From: Pseudoalteromonas arctica A 37-1-2
GTDB lineage: Bacteria; Pseudomonadota; Gammaproteobacteria; Enterobacterales; Alteromonadaceae
Direction of reading: 5' to 3'
Assembly: GCF_000238395.3 (NCBI RefSeq)
Contig: NZ_CP011025.1
Coordinates: forward strand, 372,001 to 436,000
DNA: 64,000 nt
The position numbers were made by a program, and so were the translations under genes. Numbering within the stretch: position 1 is the first letter of the stretch; every line of letters begins with the position of its first letter. Shown in pieces: positions 9,416 to 17,831 of the stretch. The notes beneath the pieces are model-generated. The model saw nothing but the letters and a program-made list of their open reading frames with translations, was not told the DNA's origin and did no database searches.

Positions 9416-9774
9416 GCTTTTGTGCCCCTAAAGTCTTTTTTATAAGTCGATCGGATGAAGTCTAACATGCTCAAAATTTCTCGCGAAAATAAATTTTTAG
9501 TACAAAAATCATTCTCTATGCAAGTTGTATTGCGGTTTATGCCATTTGCGATCACTTTGCCTTTAAAAAAATTATAAAGGATCGCTATGATCTTCGATCC
9601 ATTGTGCTAGAATACTCCTCCGGTTATTTAAATGGACGCGAATAATCAAAGTGAATAACAACACAAGCAGTCGTTAGAAAACCTTTTTCCACATTGGTTT
9701 AAAATAATAAAAAAAGAACCTCGTATTATCTTTTTTAAATTAAAACATACAGTTAAAGTATTTTCTAGGCATTT

Positions 9775-9780
9775 TATAAT
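9775..9780 (+). promoter_or_regulatory. candidate polA -10 box
   Basis: Perfect TATAAT in the 524-bp elbB-polA gap; the -35 region (about 9752-9757) is poor. If used, transcription starts near 9787 and the two DnaA boxes lie in the early leader. The rest of the gap (9416-9774) is AT-rich and I see no gene in it. Confidence 0.4.
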
Positions 9781-9805
9781 GCTTTGGAAGAATAGCTCGT
9801 GGCTG

Positions 9806-9826
9806 TTATCTACACACTTATCCACA
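9806..9826 (+). promoter_or_regulatory. two tandem DnaA boxes upstream of polA
   Basis: TTATCTACA (9806-9814, one mismatch) and consensus TTATCCACA (9818-9826) in the same orientation, 12 bp start to start, 114 bp before the polA ATG. DnaA-stimulated polA expression has been reported in E. coli as I recall, so a regulatory role is more likely than an origin. Confidence 0.6.
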
Positions 9827-9939
9827 GCTTGCTATAGTTTTAATAACACGATAAGCAGTAATTCACTGTCGTTTTATTTACTACCTTATGGCATGCTTAT
9901 AATTACCTTAATTTTTTGCATTTAGGATCCAAATTCACC

Positions 9940-12675
9940 ATGGCTCAGATCCCCGAAAACCCACTTATTTTAGTTGATGGCTCGTCATATTTATTTCGTG
10001 CTTATCATTCTCCGCCGCATTTAACTAATTCTAAAGGTGAAGCTACGGGCGCTATTTATGGCGTGATCAACATGCTTAAAAGCTTGATCAGACAATACGA
10101 TCCCTCACATATGGTGGTTATATTTGATGCTAAAGGTAAAACGTTCCGTAACGATATGTATAGCGAGTATAAGGCAAATCGTCCGCCTATGCCGGATGAC
10201 TTACGCACTCAAATAGCACCGATACACAGTATTATTAAAGCGATGGGCTTTCCGCTAATTAGTATTGAAGGCGTTGAAGCTGATGATGTTATTGGTACAT
10301 TTGCACGTATAGCGTCAGAGCAAAAACGACATGTACTCGTCTCTACTGGCGATAAAGACATGGCACAGCTTGTTAATGAACACGTTACGCTAATAAACAC
10401 GATGACTGACAGTATTTCAGATCCCGTTACCGTGGTTGAAAAGTTTGGTGTAGGCCCTGAACTTATTATTGATTACTTAGCATTAATGGGTGATAAGGTC
10501 GATAATATTCCGGGTGTTGAAGGTTGTGGTCCTAAAACTGCAGTTAAATGGTTAGAAAAATATGGTTCTCTTCAAGGTGTAATGGATCACGCCAGTGAGA
10601 TTAAAGGTAAAATAGGCGAAAAGTTAGCAATTGCTCTTGATCATCTGCCTTTAAGCTACGAACTTGCGACAATTAAGTGTGATGTTGAAGTTGAATCTGA
10701 TCTTGATACATTCAAACTTCAAGAGCCTAATAAAGACGAATTAATTGCATTATATGGTGAGTGCGAATTCCGTCGTTGGTTAGCTGAATTACTTGATAAT
10801 CCTAAAGATGCTGAAACACATTTAGCTGTACCTACCCAAGCCACTGAATTACCAAAAGTAGAAGATGCTCATTACGAAACTATTTTAACGCAAGTGCAAT
10901 TTGATACGCTAATAGAGCAATTAAATAGTGCTGAGTTATTTGCATTTGATACTGAAACAACCAGCCTTGATTACATGAAAGCGCAATTGGTGGGTATGAG
11001 CTTTGCCGTAAAAGCGGGTGAAGCTGTGTATTTACCGGTAACGCATGACTACCCAGGTGCGCCTGAGCAATTAAGCCTTGAATTTGTAATGCAAAAGCTA
11101 GGTCCAATTTTGGCAGATGAAAACAAAGCTAAAGTAGGGCAAAACCTTAAATATGACAAAAGCGTATTAGCGAATGCAGGTTTTGCGCTAAATGGTATTA
11201 AGTTTGACACTATGCTTGAGTCGTATGTATTTAATAGTGTAGGCACGCGTCACGATATGGACTCGCTAGCACTTAAATACCTAGGTCATAAAAATATTAG
11301 CTTTGAAGATATTGCTGGCAAAGGTAAAAAGCAACTTACCTTTAACCAAATTGAACTTGAAAAAGCAGCGCCTTACGCCGCTGAAGATGCCGATATTACT
11401 TTGCGTTTACACGAAGTGCTTTGGCCAAAAATAGCAGCTGATGAAAAGCTAAAATCGGTATTTGAAGATATAGAAATGCCACTTATTAGTGTGATTTCTG
11501 ATATTGAACGCACCGGTGTTGCGATAGATAGCAATATGCTTGCAGCGCACAGCCAACGTTTAGGCGAGCGTTTAATTGAGCTTGAAAAAGAAGCGTTTGA
11601 AATAGCAGGCGAACCATTTAACTTAAGTTCTCCAAAACAGCTACAAGTACTGTTGTTTGAAAAGCTTGGGCTGCCTATTATTAAAAAAACGCCTAAAGGT
11701 GCACCTTCTACCGCAGAAGAAGTACTGCAAGAACTTGCTCATGATTATCCGCTACCTAAAGTAATTATAGAGCATCGTGGTTTATCAAAGCTTAAATCAA
11801 CGTATACCGATAAATTACCATTAATGGTGAATGAGAAAACCCAGCGTGTACATACGTCTTATCATCAGGCAATTACGGCTACGGGGCGCTTGAGTTCAAC
11901 TGATCCTAATTTACAAAATATTCCTATTCGTTCAGAAGAAGGACGTCGTATTCGTGAAGCGTTTATAGCCGCAGATGGTTATAAAATTGTTGCTGCCGAT
12001 TACAGTCAAATTGAGCTGCGTATTATGGCGCATCTTTCACAAGACAAAGGTCTATTAAATGCATTTGCTAACGGCTTAGATGTACATAGTGCAACTGCCG
12101 CTGAAGTATTTGGTGTAGAGCTTGATGATGTAACTACCGATATGCGCCGTAAGGCGAAAGCAGTAAACTTTGGCTTAATTTACGGTATGTCGGCATTTGG
12201 TTTAGCACGTCAGCTAGATGTGCCACGCCACGAAGCGCAGCATTACATAGATAAATACTTTGAGCGTTTTCCCGGTGTATTAGAGTACATGGAAACAACA
12301 CGCGAAAAAGCAGCTGAAAATGGCTACGTTGAAACAATATTTGGTCGTCGCCTACATTTACCAGAAATAAACGCACGTAATGGGGCGCGCAGAAAAGGAG
12401 CCGAACGTGCTGCTATAAACGCACCAATGCAAGGTACTGCCGCCGATATTATTAAAAAGGCAATGCTGAGCGTTAACCGCTGGGTACACGAACAAGCGCC
12501 AAATACAATTAAGCTGCTTATGCAAGTGCACGATGAATTAGTATTTGAAATCAAAACAGACTGCGCACCACAATACACAAAACACATCTGTGAACTGATG
12601 TCGCAAGCTGCTGCGCTAGATGTACCACTTATAGTTGAAGCTGATGAAGGTGACAACTGGGAACAAGCCCATTAA
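9940..12675 (+). CDS. polA: DNA polymerase I
   Basis: 911 residues, full three-domain PolA. The N-terminal 5' nuclease (1-290) has VDGSSYLFRAYH and the acidic VEADDVIGT cluster. The 3'-5' exonuclease keeps its acidic residues (FDTETTSL, NLKYDKSVL, YAAEDAD), so proofreading should work. The polymerase has motif A (ADYSQIELR), motif B (RRKAKAVNFGLIYG) and motif C (MQVHDELVFEI). It removes Okazaki primers and fills repair gaps. I start it at ATG 9940 (MAQIPENPLIL) behind AGGA; an in-frame TTG at 9916 is possible but adds residues not typical of the family. Confidence 0.97.
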   Translation: MAQIPENPLILVDGSSYLFRAYHSPPHLTNSKGEATGAIYGVINMLKSLIRQYDPSHMVVIFDAKGKTFRNDMYSEYKANRPPMPDDLRTQIAPIHSIIKAMGFPLISIEGVEADDVIGTFARIASEQKRHVLVSTGDKDMAQLVNEHVTLINTMTDSISDPVTVVEKFGVGPELIIDYLALMGDKVDNIPGVEGCGPKTAVKWLEKYGSLQGVMDHASEIKGKIGEKLAIALDHLPLSYELATIKCDVEVESDLDTFKLQEPNKDELIALYGECEFRRWLAELLDNPKDAETHLAVPTQATELPKVEDAHYETILTQVQFDTLIEQLNSAELFAFDTETTSLDYMKAQLVGMSFAVKAGEAVYLPVTHDYPGAPEQLSLEFVMQKLGPILADENKAKVGQNLKYDKSVLANAGFALNGIKFDTMLESYVFNSVGTRHDMDSLALKYLGHKNISFEDIAGKGKKQLTFNQIELEKAAPYAAEDADITLRLHEVLWPKIAADEKLKSVFEDIEMPLISVISDIERTGVAIDSNMLAAHSQRLGERLIELEKEAFEIAGEPFNLSSPKQLQVLLFEKLGLPIIKKTPKGAPSTAEEVLQELAHDYPLPKVIIEHRGLSKLKSTYTDKLPLMVNEKTQRVHTSYHQAITATGRLSSTDPNLQNIPIRSEEGRRIREAFIAADGYKIVAADYSQIELRIMAHLSQDKGLLNAFANGLDVHSATAAEVFGVELDDVTTDMRRKAKAVNFGLIYGMSAFGLARQLDVPRHEAQHYIDKYFERFPGVLEYMETTREKAAENGYVETIFGRRLHLPEINARNGARRKGAERAAINAPMQGTAADIIKKAMLSVNRWVHEQAPNTIKLLMQVHDELVFEIKTDCAPQYTKHICELMSQAAALDVPLIVEADEGDNWEQAH

Positions 12676-12696
12676 TGTAATTTGAGCATTTTAATT

Positions 12697-12720
12697 AAAG
12701 CGCCTTTTGGCGCTTTTTTT
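12697..12720 (+). terminator. polA intrinsic terminator
   Basis: AAAGCGCC / GGCGCTTT stem with loop TTTT and a T run, 22 bp after the polA stop. Confidence 0.9.
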
Positions 12721-12893
12721 ATGTTTAATAAAAATGGCGAATAACAGTGATTCAATCAGGTATATGCAAGCTTTAGTTAAAATAAGGTTAATTTAAGCAA
12801 CTATTTGTATTAAATAGTTATATGTTCGTCAATTCGAGCTGTTTTACAGGAATATGATTGTATTTTAATGCGTGCTTTTGTTAAAGTCCCGCC

Positions 12894-12912
12894 TGTCCTA
12901 TCCTGTAGGACA
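12894..12912. other. perfect inverted repeat at the 5' end of the Spot 42-like RNA
   Basis: TGTCCTA-tcctg-TAGGACA: 7-bp perfect arms around a 5-nt centre, straddling the likely RNA start. It could be a 5' hairpin if transcription begins upstream of 12894, or an operator. It does not fit the CRP consensus known to control E. coli spf. Confidence 0.5.
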
Positions 12913-13009
12913 TCCTGTTGATGATGCATCTGAAAGGGTGCAACAAATTGATAGCTTCTCCCCAGTTTGCTATACCGGCCTACCAACTTGTTTGGTGGGC
13001 CGTTTTTTG
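12905..13009 (+). ncRNA. spf: Spot 42-like small RNA
   Basis: Candidate sRNA of about 105 nt downstream of polA, the same place as the 109-nt spf gene in E. coli (polA-spf-yihA). The 3' end is a very strong terminator: stem 12976-12986 / 12992-13002 (CGGCCTACCAA / TTGGTGGGCCG, one U-G pair), loop CTTGT and six T. The 5' end GTAGGACA resembles the Spot 42 start (GTAGGGTACA). A -10-like TATCCT (12899-12904) sits too close to 12905, so the true start may be some bases away. Spot 42 is an Hfq-dependent regulator of catabolic genes. Identity rests on position, size and terminator more than on sequence. Confidence 0.62.
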
Positions 13010-13165
13010 TTTTACGCCTGAAAATCCTATCTAATTAATTCTTTATTGCGCTATACCAATTGTATTATTCATTCGTCATTTCGAGGTGGTTTGGGTACAT
13101 CGCAGGTGATACCATCGAAGTGATATTATTTTTATTCTTTTCATTTTATTACTAAGGAGTGCGTT

Positions 13166-13753
13166 ATGTTTAAAGCATTAGCTATTGCAGGTTTTTCTTT
13201 ATCAAGTTTAGTTATTTCTAATGTTGCTCAGGCCAATTGGCAGCTAGTGAATGATAAAAGCCAATTAAGCTTTGTTTCAATTAAAAAAGATTCGATTGCT
13301 GAAGCTCACCATTTTACCAACCTTGAAGGTATGCTTTCTGATAAAGGCGAGTTTAGCGTTAATGTTGATTTAACATCAGCCGAAACTCTAATTCCTATTC
13401 GTAATGAGCGTTTAACGACATTTTTATTCGAAGCCGCTAAATTCCCCAATGCTGTTTTAACTGCAAATTTAACTAAAGAACTGAGCAATATTAAAAAGCC
13501 TGGTCAATATGTATTGAAGGGTATTAAAGCTGAGCTTGATTTTCACGGTAATAAAAAGCCATTGGCAATTGATGTACTCGTTAACAGCACGCAAAGTGGT
13601 GATTTAACGGTATCATCATTAACACCTATTATTATTAATAGTGATGATTTTGGTATAACCGAAGGCGTTAAAAAGCTGCAAGAGCTAGCGGGCTTACCTT
13701 CAATTGCAACAGCAGTGCCTGTTACATTTGCAATTACACTTAAAAAACAGTGA
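13166..13753 (+). CDS. YceI family periplasmic lipid-binding protein
   Basis: 195 residues: signal peptide cut after NVAQA, then the YceI lipocalin-like beta barrel that binds isoprenoid chains (W-LVNDKSQLSFVSIKK, IRNERLTTFLFEAAKFP). The arrangement NERLTTFLFEA..FP corresponds to the conserved family region RDxHLRSxDFFD-x-x-xFP, here in a variant form. Its cellular role is not known; relatives bind polyprenoids. An AAGGAG site precedes the ATG. The stop overlaps the GTG of the next gene, so the two are translationally coupled. Confidence 0.88.
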   Translation: MFKALAIAGFSLSSLVISNVAQANWQLVNDKSQLSFVSIKKDSIAEAHHFTNLEGMLSDKGEFSVNVDLTSAETLIPIRNERLTTFLFEAAKFPNAVLTANLTKELSNIKKPGQYVLKGIKAELDFHGNKKPLAIDVLVNSTQSGDLTVSSLTPIIINSDDFGITEGVKKLQELAGLPSIATAVPVTFAITLKKQ

Positions 13754-14268
13754 TTTCTTTAAGTGAGCTTAGCAAGCAATTAAGCGAGCCAAGCAAACCT
13801 TTTGATAGTTGGCAGCCTAATCATTGTGGTGAACTGCCAATTGTCATTAATCATGAGGGGAAATGGTTTTACGATGGCAGCGAAATAACACGCCCAGCCA
13901 TGGTGAAGCTGTTTGCTTCTGTTCTATGTAAAGAAGGTGAGCAATTTTATTTAAAAACACCTGTCGAAAAAATAACAATAACGGTTGATGATGCGCCGTT
14001 TATTATTGTTGATTGGCGTTTTGAAAATACAGTGCAAGGGCAGGTGTTGTGCTGTATTGATAATTTAGCTAGGCAGTGGTTGGTGAGCGCTCAGCAGCCT
14101 TTAGTTATAAAAGACTATAAAGGGTCAAAAGTGCCTTATCTAAAGCTACCTTATGGCTGTAGTGCGCGTGTTGCGCGAAGCGTATATTATCAGTGGGCTG
14201 AAAAAGCCGAGTCTGATAAGCTCGGCTATTTTATTAAATCTGCAGGAAAGCAGTTTTATTTATCGTAA
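13750..14268 (+). CDS. DUF1285 domain-containing protein
   Basis: 172 residues, soluble, matching the DUF1285 family along its whole length (CGELPIVINHEGKWFYDGSEITRP near the N-terminus; YFLKTPVEKITITVDDAPFI-like core). The biochemical function is unknown; structures of relatives show a two-subdomain alpha/beta fold. It starts with GTG, and GTGA shares three bases with the yceI stop, indicating coupling. Its stop is 9 bp from the convergent engB stop. I see no separate ribosome site of strength. Confidence 0.85.
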   Translation: MISLSELSKQLSEPSKPFDSWQPNHCGELPIVINHEGKWFYDGSEITRPAMVKLFASVLCKEGEQFYLKTPVEKITITVDDAPFIIVDWRFENTVQGQVLCCIDNLARQWLVSAQQPLVIKDYKGSKVPYLKLPYGCSARVARSVYYQWAEKAESDKLGYFIKSAGKQFYLS

Positions 14269-14277
14269 CGCCAGCGT

Positions 14278-14946
14278 TTAAGCCTCTGGGTTAGTTTCGT
14301 CTGTGATTGTTTCATCGGTAGGTGGTACAGCAATAACAGGACCTAAAAACCATTCATCTAGTTTTTTAGCTACTTCTGGTAAACCCGTGCCTTTTAATGA
14401 TGAAAATGCATGAACTGTAATATCCCCATCAAGCGTGCTTAATTCACGACGAACTTGCAGTACTTGTGATTTACGAGGGCCTTGCTTTAATTTATCGGCT
14501 TTAGTTAATAGTGCCAATACTGGAATCTCACTACCAATAGCCCAATTAATTAAATCGCGGTCTAAATCTTTTAATGGATGACGAATATCCATTAAAATAA
14601 CAATACCTTTTAAGCTTTGACGCTTTTGTAGGTATTCGCCTAGCGATTTTTGCCATTTCTTTTTCATTTCGATTGGTACTTTAGCAAAACCATAGCCTGG
14701 TAAATCGATAAGGCGCATATCGTCAACATCAGCTAAATCGAATGTATTGATTAGCTGAGTACGTCCAGGTGTTTTACTTGTACGTGCTAGCTTCTGATCG
14801 GTTAATGCATTTAATGCACTCGACTTACCTGCGTTGGAACGACCGGCAAACGCAACTTCAATTCCCGTATCAGCAGGTAATTTAGTAATGTCGGGAGCGC
14901 TTGTTACGAAAGACGCAGTATTATATTTGATACGAGATTTGAGCAC
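14278..14946 (-). CDS. engB: ribosome biogenesis GTPase EngB (YihA/YsxC)
   Basis: 222-residue TrmE-Era-EngA-EngB-Septin GTPase needed for large ribosomal subunit assembly. G1 [10 protein letters not shown]2 TPGRTQ, G3 [11 protein letters not shown]4 TKADK and G5-like [10 protein letters not shown] are all present. The C-terminal 15 residues ([12 protein letters not shown]) are an acidic tail beyond the domain. It neighbours polA as yihA does in E. coli, although yceI and the DUF1285 gene lie between them here. It is divergent from cytochrome c4. Confidence 0.96.
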   Translation of the reverse strand: MLKSRIKYNTASFVTSAPDITKLPADTGIEVAFAGRSNAGKSSALNALTDQKLARTSKTPGRTQLINTFDLADVDDMRLIDLPGYGFAKVPIEMKKKWQKSLGEYLQKRQSLKGIVILMDIRHPLKDLDRDLINWAIGSEIPVLALLTKADKLKQGPRKSQVLQVRRELSTLDGDITVHAFSSLKGTGLPEVAKKLDEWFLGPVIAVPPTDETITDETNPEA

Positions 14947-15227
14947 AGGCTCTCCTAAAACTTAAATAAATAACGTTGAGTAAACCAAATTCACTCAGGG
15001 CGCGTATTTTATACTATAAAGGATGTATTAAAAAGCGTATTTAACCACCTAAAAACAGCACCTATGGTACATTTAAAACATGTTAAAGCTTAATCTAAGT
15101 CAAAACCCTGTAAATTATAAGCTTAATATGTGTAGAAAACGTGCCAGAGAATTTATTATCGTGTAGAATATATGTATTACAACATCACGATTGTAGATGA
15201 TACAGGGTCGGAAACAGAGAATTCACC

Positions 15228-15860
15228 ATGAAAAAAATAGCACTATCTTTAACAATATTGCTTGGTGCGTTGTCAGCAAGCAACGCAACAGCATTTGATG
15301 GCGATGTAAACGCAGGTAAAGAAAAATCAGCAACGTGTGCGGCTTGTCACGGCCCAGACGGTAATGCGCCGGTTAATATTTACCCTAAAATTGCAGGTCA
15401 ACATCCAGATTATATCCTCAAGCAACTTCAGGATTTAAAATTAGGTATGACGTCAGGCGGCAAAGAAGGGCGTATGGATCCAGTAATGAGCGCTATGGCT
15501 ATGCCACTTAGCGAGCAAGACATGAAAGATCTAGCTGCTTATTTTTCTTCAATGAACATGACTGAAGGTGCTACACCTAAAGATGTTGTTGAAGTTGGCG
15601 AGATGCTTTTTAAAGCAGGCGATGCAGAACGTGGAATTCCATCATGTGCAGCATGTCATGGCCCACGTGGTAATGGCTCGTCACTTGCTAAGTTTCCAAA
15701 AATTTCTTTTCAGCATCCAGGATATATCAAGGCTCAACTTGAAAAATTCCGTGATGGTACTCGTCATAATGACTTAAATGGCATGATGGGCGATATTGCA
15801 AAAAAATTAACAGATAAAGACATCGAAGTACTTTCTCAGTATTTAGGTGGCTTACACTAA
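15228..15860 (+). CDS. dihaem cytochrome c4
   Basis: 210 residues: signal peptide (MKKIALSLTILLGALSASNATA) and two homologous cytochrome domains, each with a CAACH haem site (about residues 36-40 and 140-144) and a Met-containing distal loop. It is a periplasmic carrier giving electrons to cbb3-type oxidase in relatives. It lies between engB and the CsrB/CsrC-like RNA, where E. coli has no gene. An intrinsic terminator follows. A weak FNR-like site (TTAAT-N4-GTCAA, 15090-15103) lies upstream. Confidence 0.93.
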   Translation: MKKIALSLTILLGALSASNATAFDGDVNAGKEKSATCAACHGPDGNAPVNIYPKIAGQHPDYILKQLQDLKLGMTSGGKEGRMDPVMSAMAMPLSEQDMKDLAAYFSSMNMTEGATPKDVVEVGEMLFKAGDAERGIPSCAACHGPRGNGSSLAKFPKISFQHPGYIKAQLEKFRDGTRHNDLNGMMGDIAKKLTDKDIEVLSQYLGGLH

Positions 15861-15906
15861 AGTCGTATTTATTTAGCAGTTAATAATAAATAAACTACAA
15901 TGTGTT

Positions 15907-15934
15907 AAAAAAAGCGGCCTAGGCTGCTTTTTTT
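15907..15934 (+). terminator. cytochrome c4 terminator
   Basis: AAAGCGGCC / GGCTGCTTT stem with one G-U pair and minimal TA loop, followed by seven T. Confidence 0.85.
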
Positions 15935-15990
15935 GTGTCAAAAATTAACGACATCGTCCGTTTCAATGTAAGACATTGACCATGTCTGGT

Positions 15991-16008
15991 TGTAAGAAAA
16001 GTCTTCTT
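15991..16008 (+). promoter_or_regulatory. GacA/UvrY-type activator box upstream of the CsrB-like RNA
   Basis: TGTAAG-N6-CTTCTT fits the GacA/UvrY/VarA site TGTAAGN6CTTACA in the full left half and in CTT of the right half. It lies about 110 bp before the estimated RNA start, within the usual range for these sites. A perfect palindrome CAATGT-aag-ACATTG (15964-15978) lies just upstream and also contains TGTAAG. Confidence 0.55.
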
Positions 16009-16096
16009 TTTATTTTTGATTATAGATTAACTTATTGTAATTTATGTTTATTTTTATATCTCAATGTAATAAAGATAATAAAAGTTATATAAACCA

Positions 16097-16440
16097 GTTG
16101 TAACAAAATCATTAACGAGTAAATTAACCACTGTCGCAAAACAACAATAACAAAACGGAAATAACTATCAAGGAAAGTAACGCGGCATGACTACATAGCA
16201 TAAGATTAGTGCTACTAAAGGAAATAATAAAAAAGTGTCAGGATGACCGAAAATAATAAAAAACTCATGGAAGTTTAATAATAAAAACAAAATGGAATGT
16301 AACAAGGAACGTAAAAATAATAACAATACGGACTGATAATAATAAAAATAATAAAGACTAAAAAAAGTCGAAGGGAGAAGTGTCCAGATAATGGCGCTCA
16401 GATTAGCAGGCGGTAGAGATGTTTTCTCTACCGCCTTTTT
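16097..16440 (+). ncRNA. csrC: CsrB/CsrC-family CsrA-sequestering RNA
   Basis: A non-coding stretch of about 340 nt carrying nine GGA motifs (16157, 16172, 16220, 16241, 16269, 16294, 16306, 16330, 16374), several as AGGA or TGGA in predicted loops: GTC-AGGAT-GAC (16237-16247) and AACT-CATGGA-AGTT (16262-16275). The motifs are separated by AATAATAAA linkers. The 3' end is an 11-bp terminator stem (16409-16419 / 16425-16435) with five T. It sits directly before yihI, the position of csrC in E. coli. Such RNAs titrate the translational regulator CsrA. The 5' end is set from a possible TATAAA near 16088 and is approximate. Confidence 0.85.
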
Positions 16441-16520
16441 ATTTGTCCTGTTACAATACCCACCGTTTAAAATTAGCGATTAATTAGCTAAGGCGCTTTT
16501 AAATGAGAGACCCAACCTCT

Positions 16521-16579
16521 AAGCGCAAACTGAATTCTTCTGGCTAGGCCAGCACTGCGATGCCCATTAATTTGCGCTT
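16521..16579 (+). other. nested inverted repeats in the yihI leader
   Basis: Outer arms AAGCGCAAA (16521-16529) and TTTGCGCTT (16571-16579) enclose an inner CTGGC-TAG-GCCAG hairpin. The structure ends 33 bp before the yihI ATG and has no T run, so it is a leader structure or DNA repeat rather than a terminator. Confidence 0.5.
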
Positions 16580-16612
16580 CGCTCAAAACCTCTTAAGTGA
16601 GATGATCAAGAT

Positions 16613-17209
16613 ATGAGTAGAACTAAAAAGTCACGCAAAAGCCCAGCAAACGGACCTGTTCGTTTAAGCCAAGATAAGCTTAAAGAAATGCGCGCATTAA
16701 AAGAGCAGCGAGTTAAAAAAACCAAAGGTGCTAAGCCAGGTTCTCGTAACGCGCCAGATTTACTAGATAGCGAAAGCCATAATGCTGGTCACGCGCCTAA
16801 AGATAAGCGTGTAGGCAGTAAAAAGCCTGTACCATTAATTGCAACTGCGCCTGAGCCTAAAGTTGAAATGAAACGCAACTTAAAGCCAACTATTGAGCTG
16901 AAAAAGGTAATCGAGCCTGAATTTACACCTGAACAAGAGCTAGAAGCACTTGAGAATGACGAGCGTTTACTTAAATTAGTAGAGCGTCATGAAGAAGGTG
17001 AAATGCTAACTGGTAAAGATGCTAAGTACTTTAATAGCCGTATTGCTCGCCATCAGGCGTTATGTGAAATTCTTGGTATTGAAGACGAGGATGAAGACGA
17101 ATTTGAAGATGACCTTGAAGATGATATTGAAAGCAAAGGCAATTCTGATTTCGATCAATACTTATCTGACGATTTAGCCAACGAATGGTTAGATGAAGAC
17201 GACAAATAG
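16613..17209 (+). CDS. yihI: Der GTPase-activating protein YihI
   Basis: 198 residues. A basic N-terminus (MSRTKKSRKSP) and the conserved KGAKPGSRN and APKDKRVGSKKPVPL segments define YihI, which stimulates GTP hydrolysis by Der (EngA) and so tunes 50S ribosome assembly. The middle is helical and the C-terminus is strongly acidic (EDEDEDEFEDDLEDD). It follows the CsrB/CsrC-like RNA, as in E. coli, and is 12 bp before the DUF2489 gene with which it is probably transcribed. Confidence 0.93.
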   Translation: MSRTKKSRKSPANGPVRLSQDKLKEMRALKEQRVKKTKGAKPGSRNAPDLLDSESHNAGHAPKDKRVGSKKPVPLIATAPEPKVEMKRNLKPTIELKKVIEPEFTPEQELEALENDERLLKLVERHEEGEMLTGKDAKYFNSRIARHQALCEILGIEDEDEDEFEDDLEDDIESKGNSDFDQYLSDDLANEWLDEDDK

Positions 17210-17221
17210 TAAGGATAAATA

Positions 17222-17737
17222 ATGAGTACCGCGGTAATTTTAGCCTTACTTTTAGGCGCTGCTATAATAGTTGGTCTGGCATTTTATGCGGGTCAGTTGC
17301 TGTATAAGTTAAATGCGCAAAAAAAGTTAATTGCTAAAACGCAGGCTGAACAAAAGCAAAAGCTTGAGAAGTCGCGTTTAAAGCGAAATGCCAAACTAGC
17401 CGATAGTATTCATTTAATTGCGCGTGCAATGAATGAAGAGCAGTGTGAGTTTTCTGAAGGCTGTTTACGTATTTGGGTACTTATGTCTCAATATGGCTTT
17501 GAGAGCGAGCGTGATTTAACGACACAATATCCTGGCATTTATAAAATGTACCAGGTAGTTAAAGAAATGCCGACACACGATGCACGTAAAAAATATGCTA
17601 AAAAAGAAATTTTTAAGCTAGATAAAGCTCGCTGGCAAGCTGAAGAAACACTTAAAGATGAAGTTAAAGCCGATTGCGCTAAAATTATCATCGAGTTTAA
17701 AGCCGCTCCTGGCAGCGATAAAGTGGTTTTTAACTAG
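17222..17737 (+). CDS. DUF2489 domain-containing membrane-anchored protein
   Basis: 171 residues: one N-terminal transmembrane helix (about 4-27), then a basic coiled-coil stretch (LIAKTQAEQKQKLEKSRLKR) and a conserved cytosolic domain (IHLIARAMNEEQCEFSEGCLRI) of the DUF2489 family. The function is unknown. It is 12 bp after yihI and ahead of a strong terminator, so a yihI-DUF2489 unit is likely; in E. coli yihI is followed directly by hemN. Confidence 0.85.
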   Translation: MSTAVILALLLGAAIIVGLAFYAGQLLYKLNAQKKLIAKTQAEQKQKLEKSRLKRNAKLADSIHLIARAMNEEQCEFSEGCLRIWVLMSQYGFESERDLTTQYPGIYKMYQVVKEMPTHDARKKYAKKEIFKLDKARWQAEETLKDEVKADCAKIIIEFKAAPGSDKVVFN

Positions 17738-17757
17738 CTTTAGTTTTTCGAGTACTC

Positions 17758-17787
17758 AAAAAAAGCAGACCTTGGTCTGCTTTTTTT
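17758..17787 (+). terminator. terminator of the yihI operon, possibly bidirectional
   Basis: AAAAAAAGCAGACC / GGTCTGCTTTTTTT hairpin. The A run gives T on the other strand, so it may also stop the convergent hemN transcript. Confidence 0.88.
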
Positions 17788-17831
17788 ATGCGTAAAAATT
17801 TTCATACTAATTGCATTAAATTAGTGATCTG

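Noticed and set aside
9806..9826. Replication origin suggested by DnaA boxes
   Set aside because: Only two boxes, no DUE-like cluster, and neither dnaA, gidA nor parAB nearby.
16097..16440. Coding interpretation of the A-rich region before yihI
   Set aside because: Stops occur often in all frames (many TAA in the AATAATAAA linkers), and the GGA and terminator pattern explains the sequence better.
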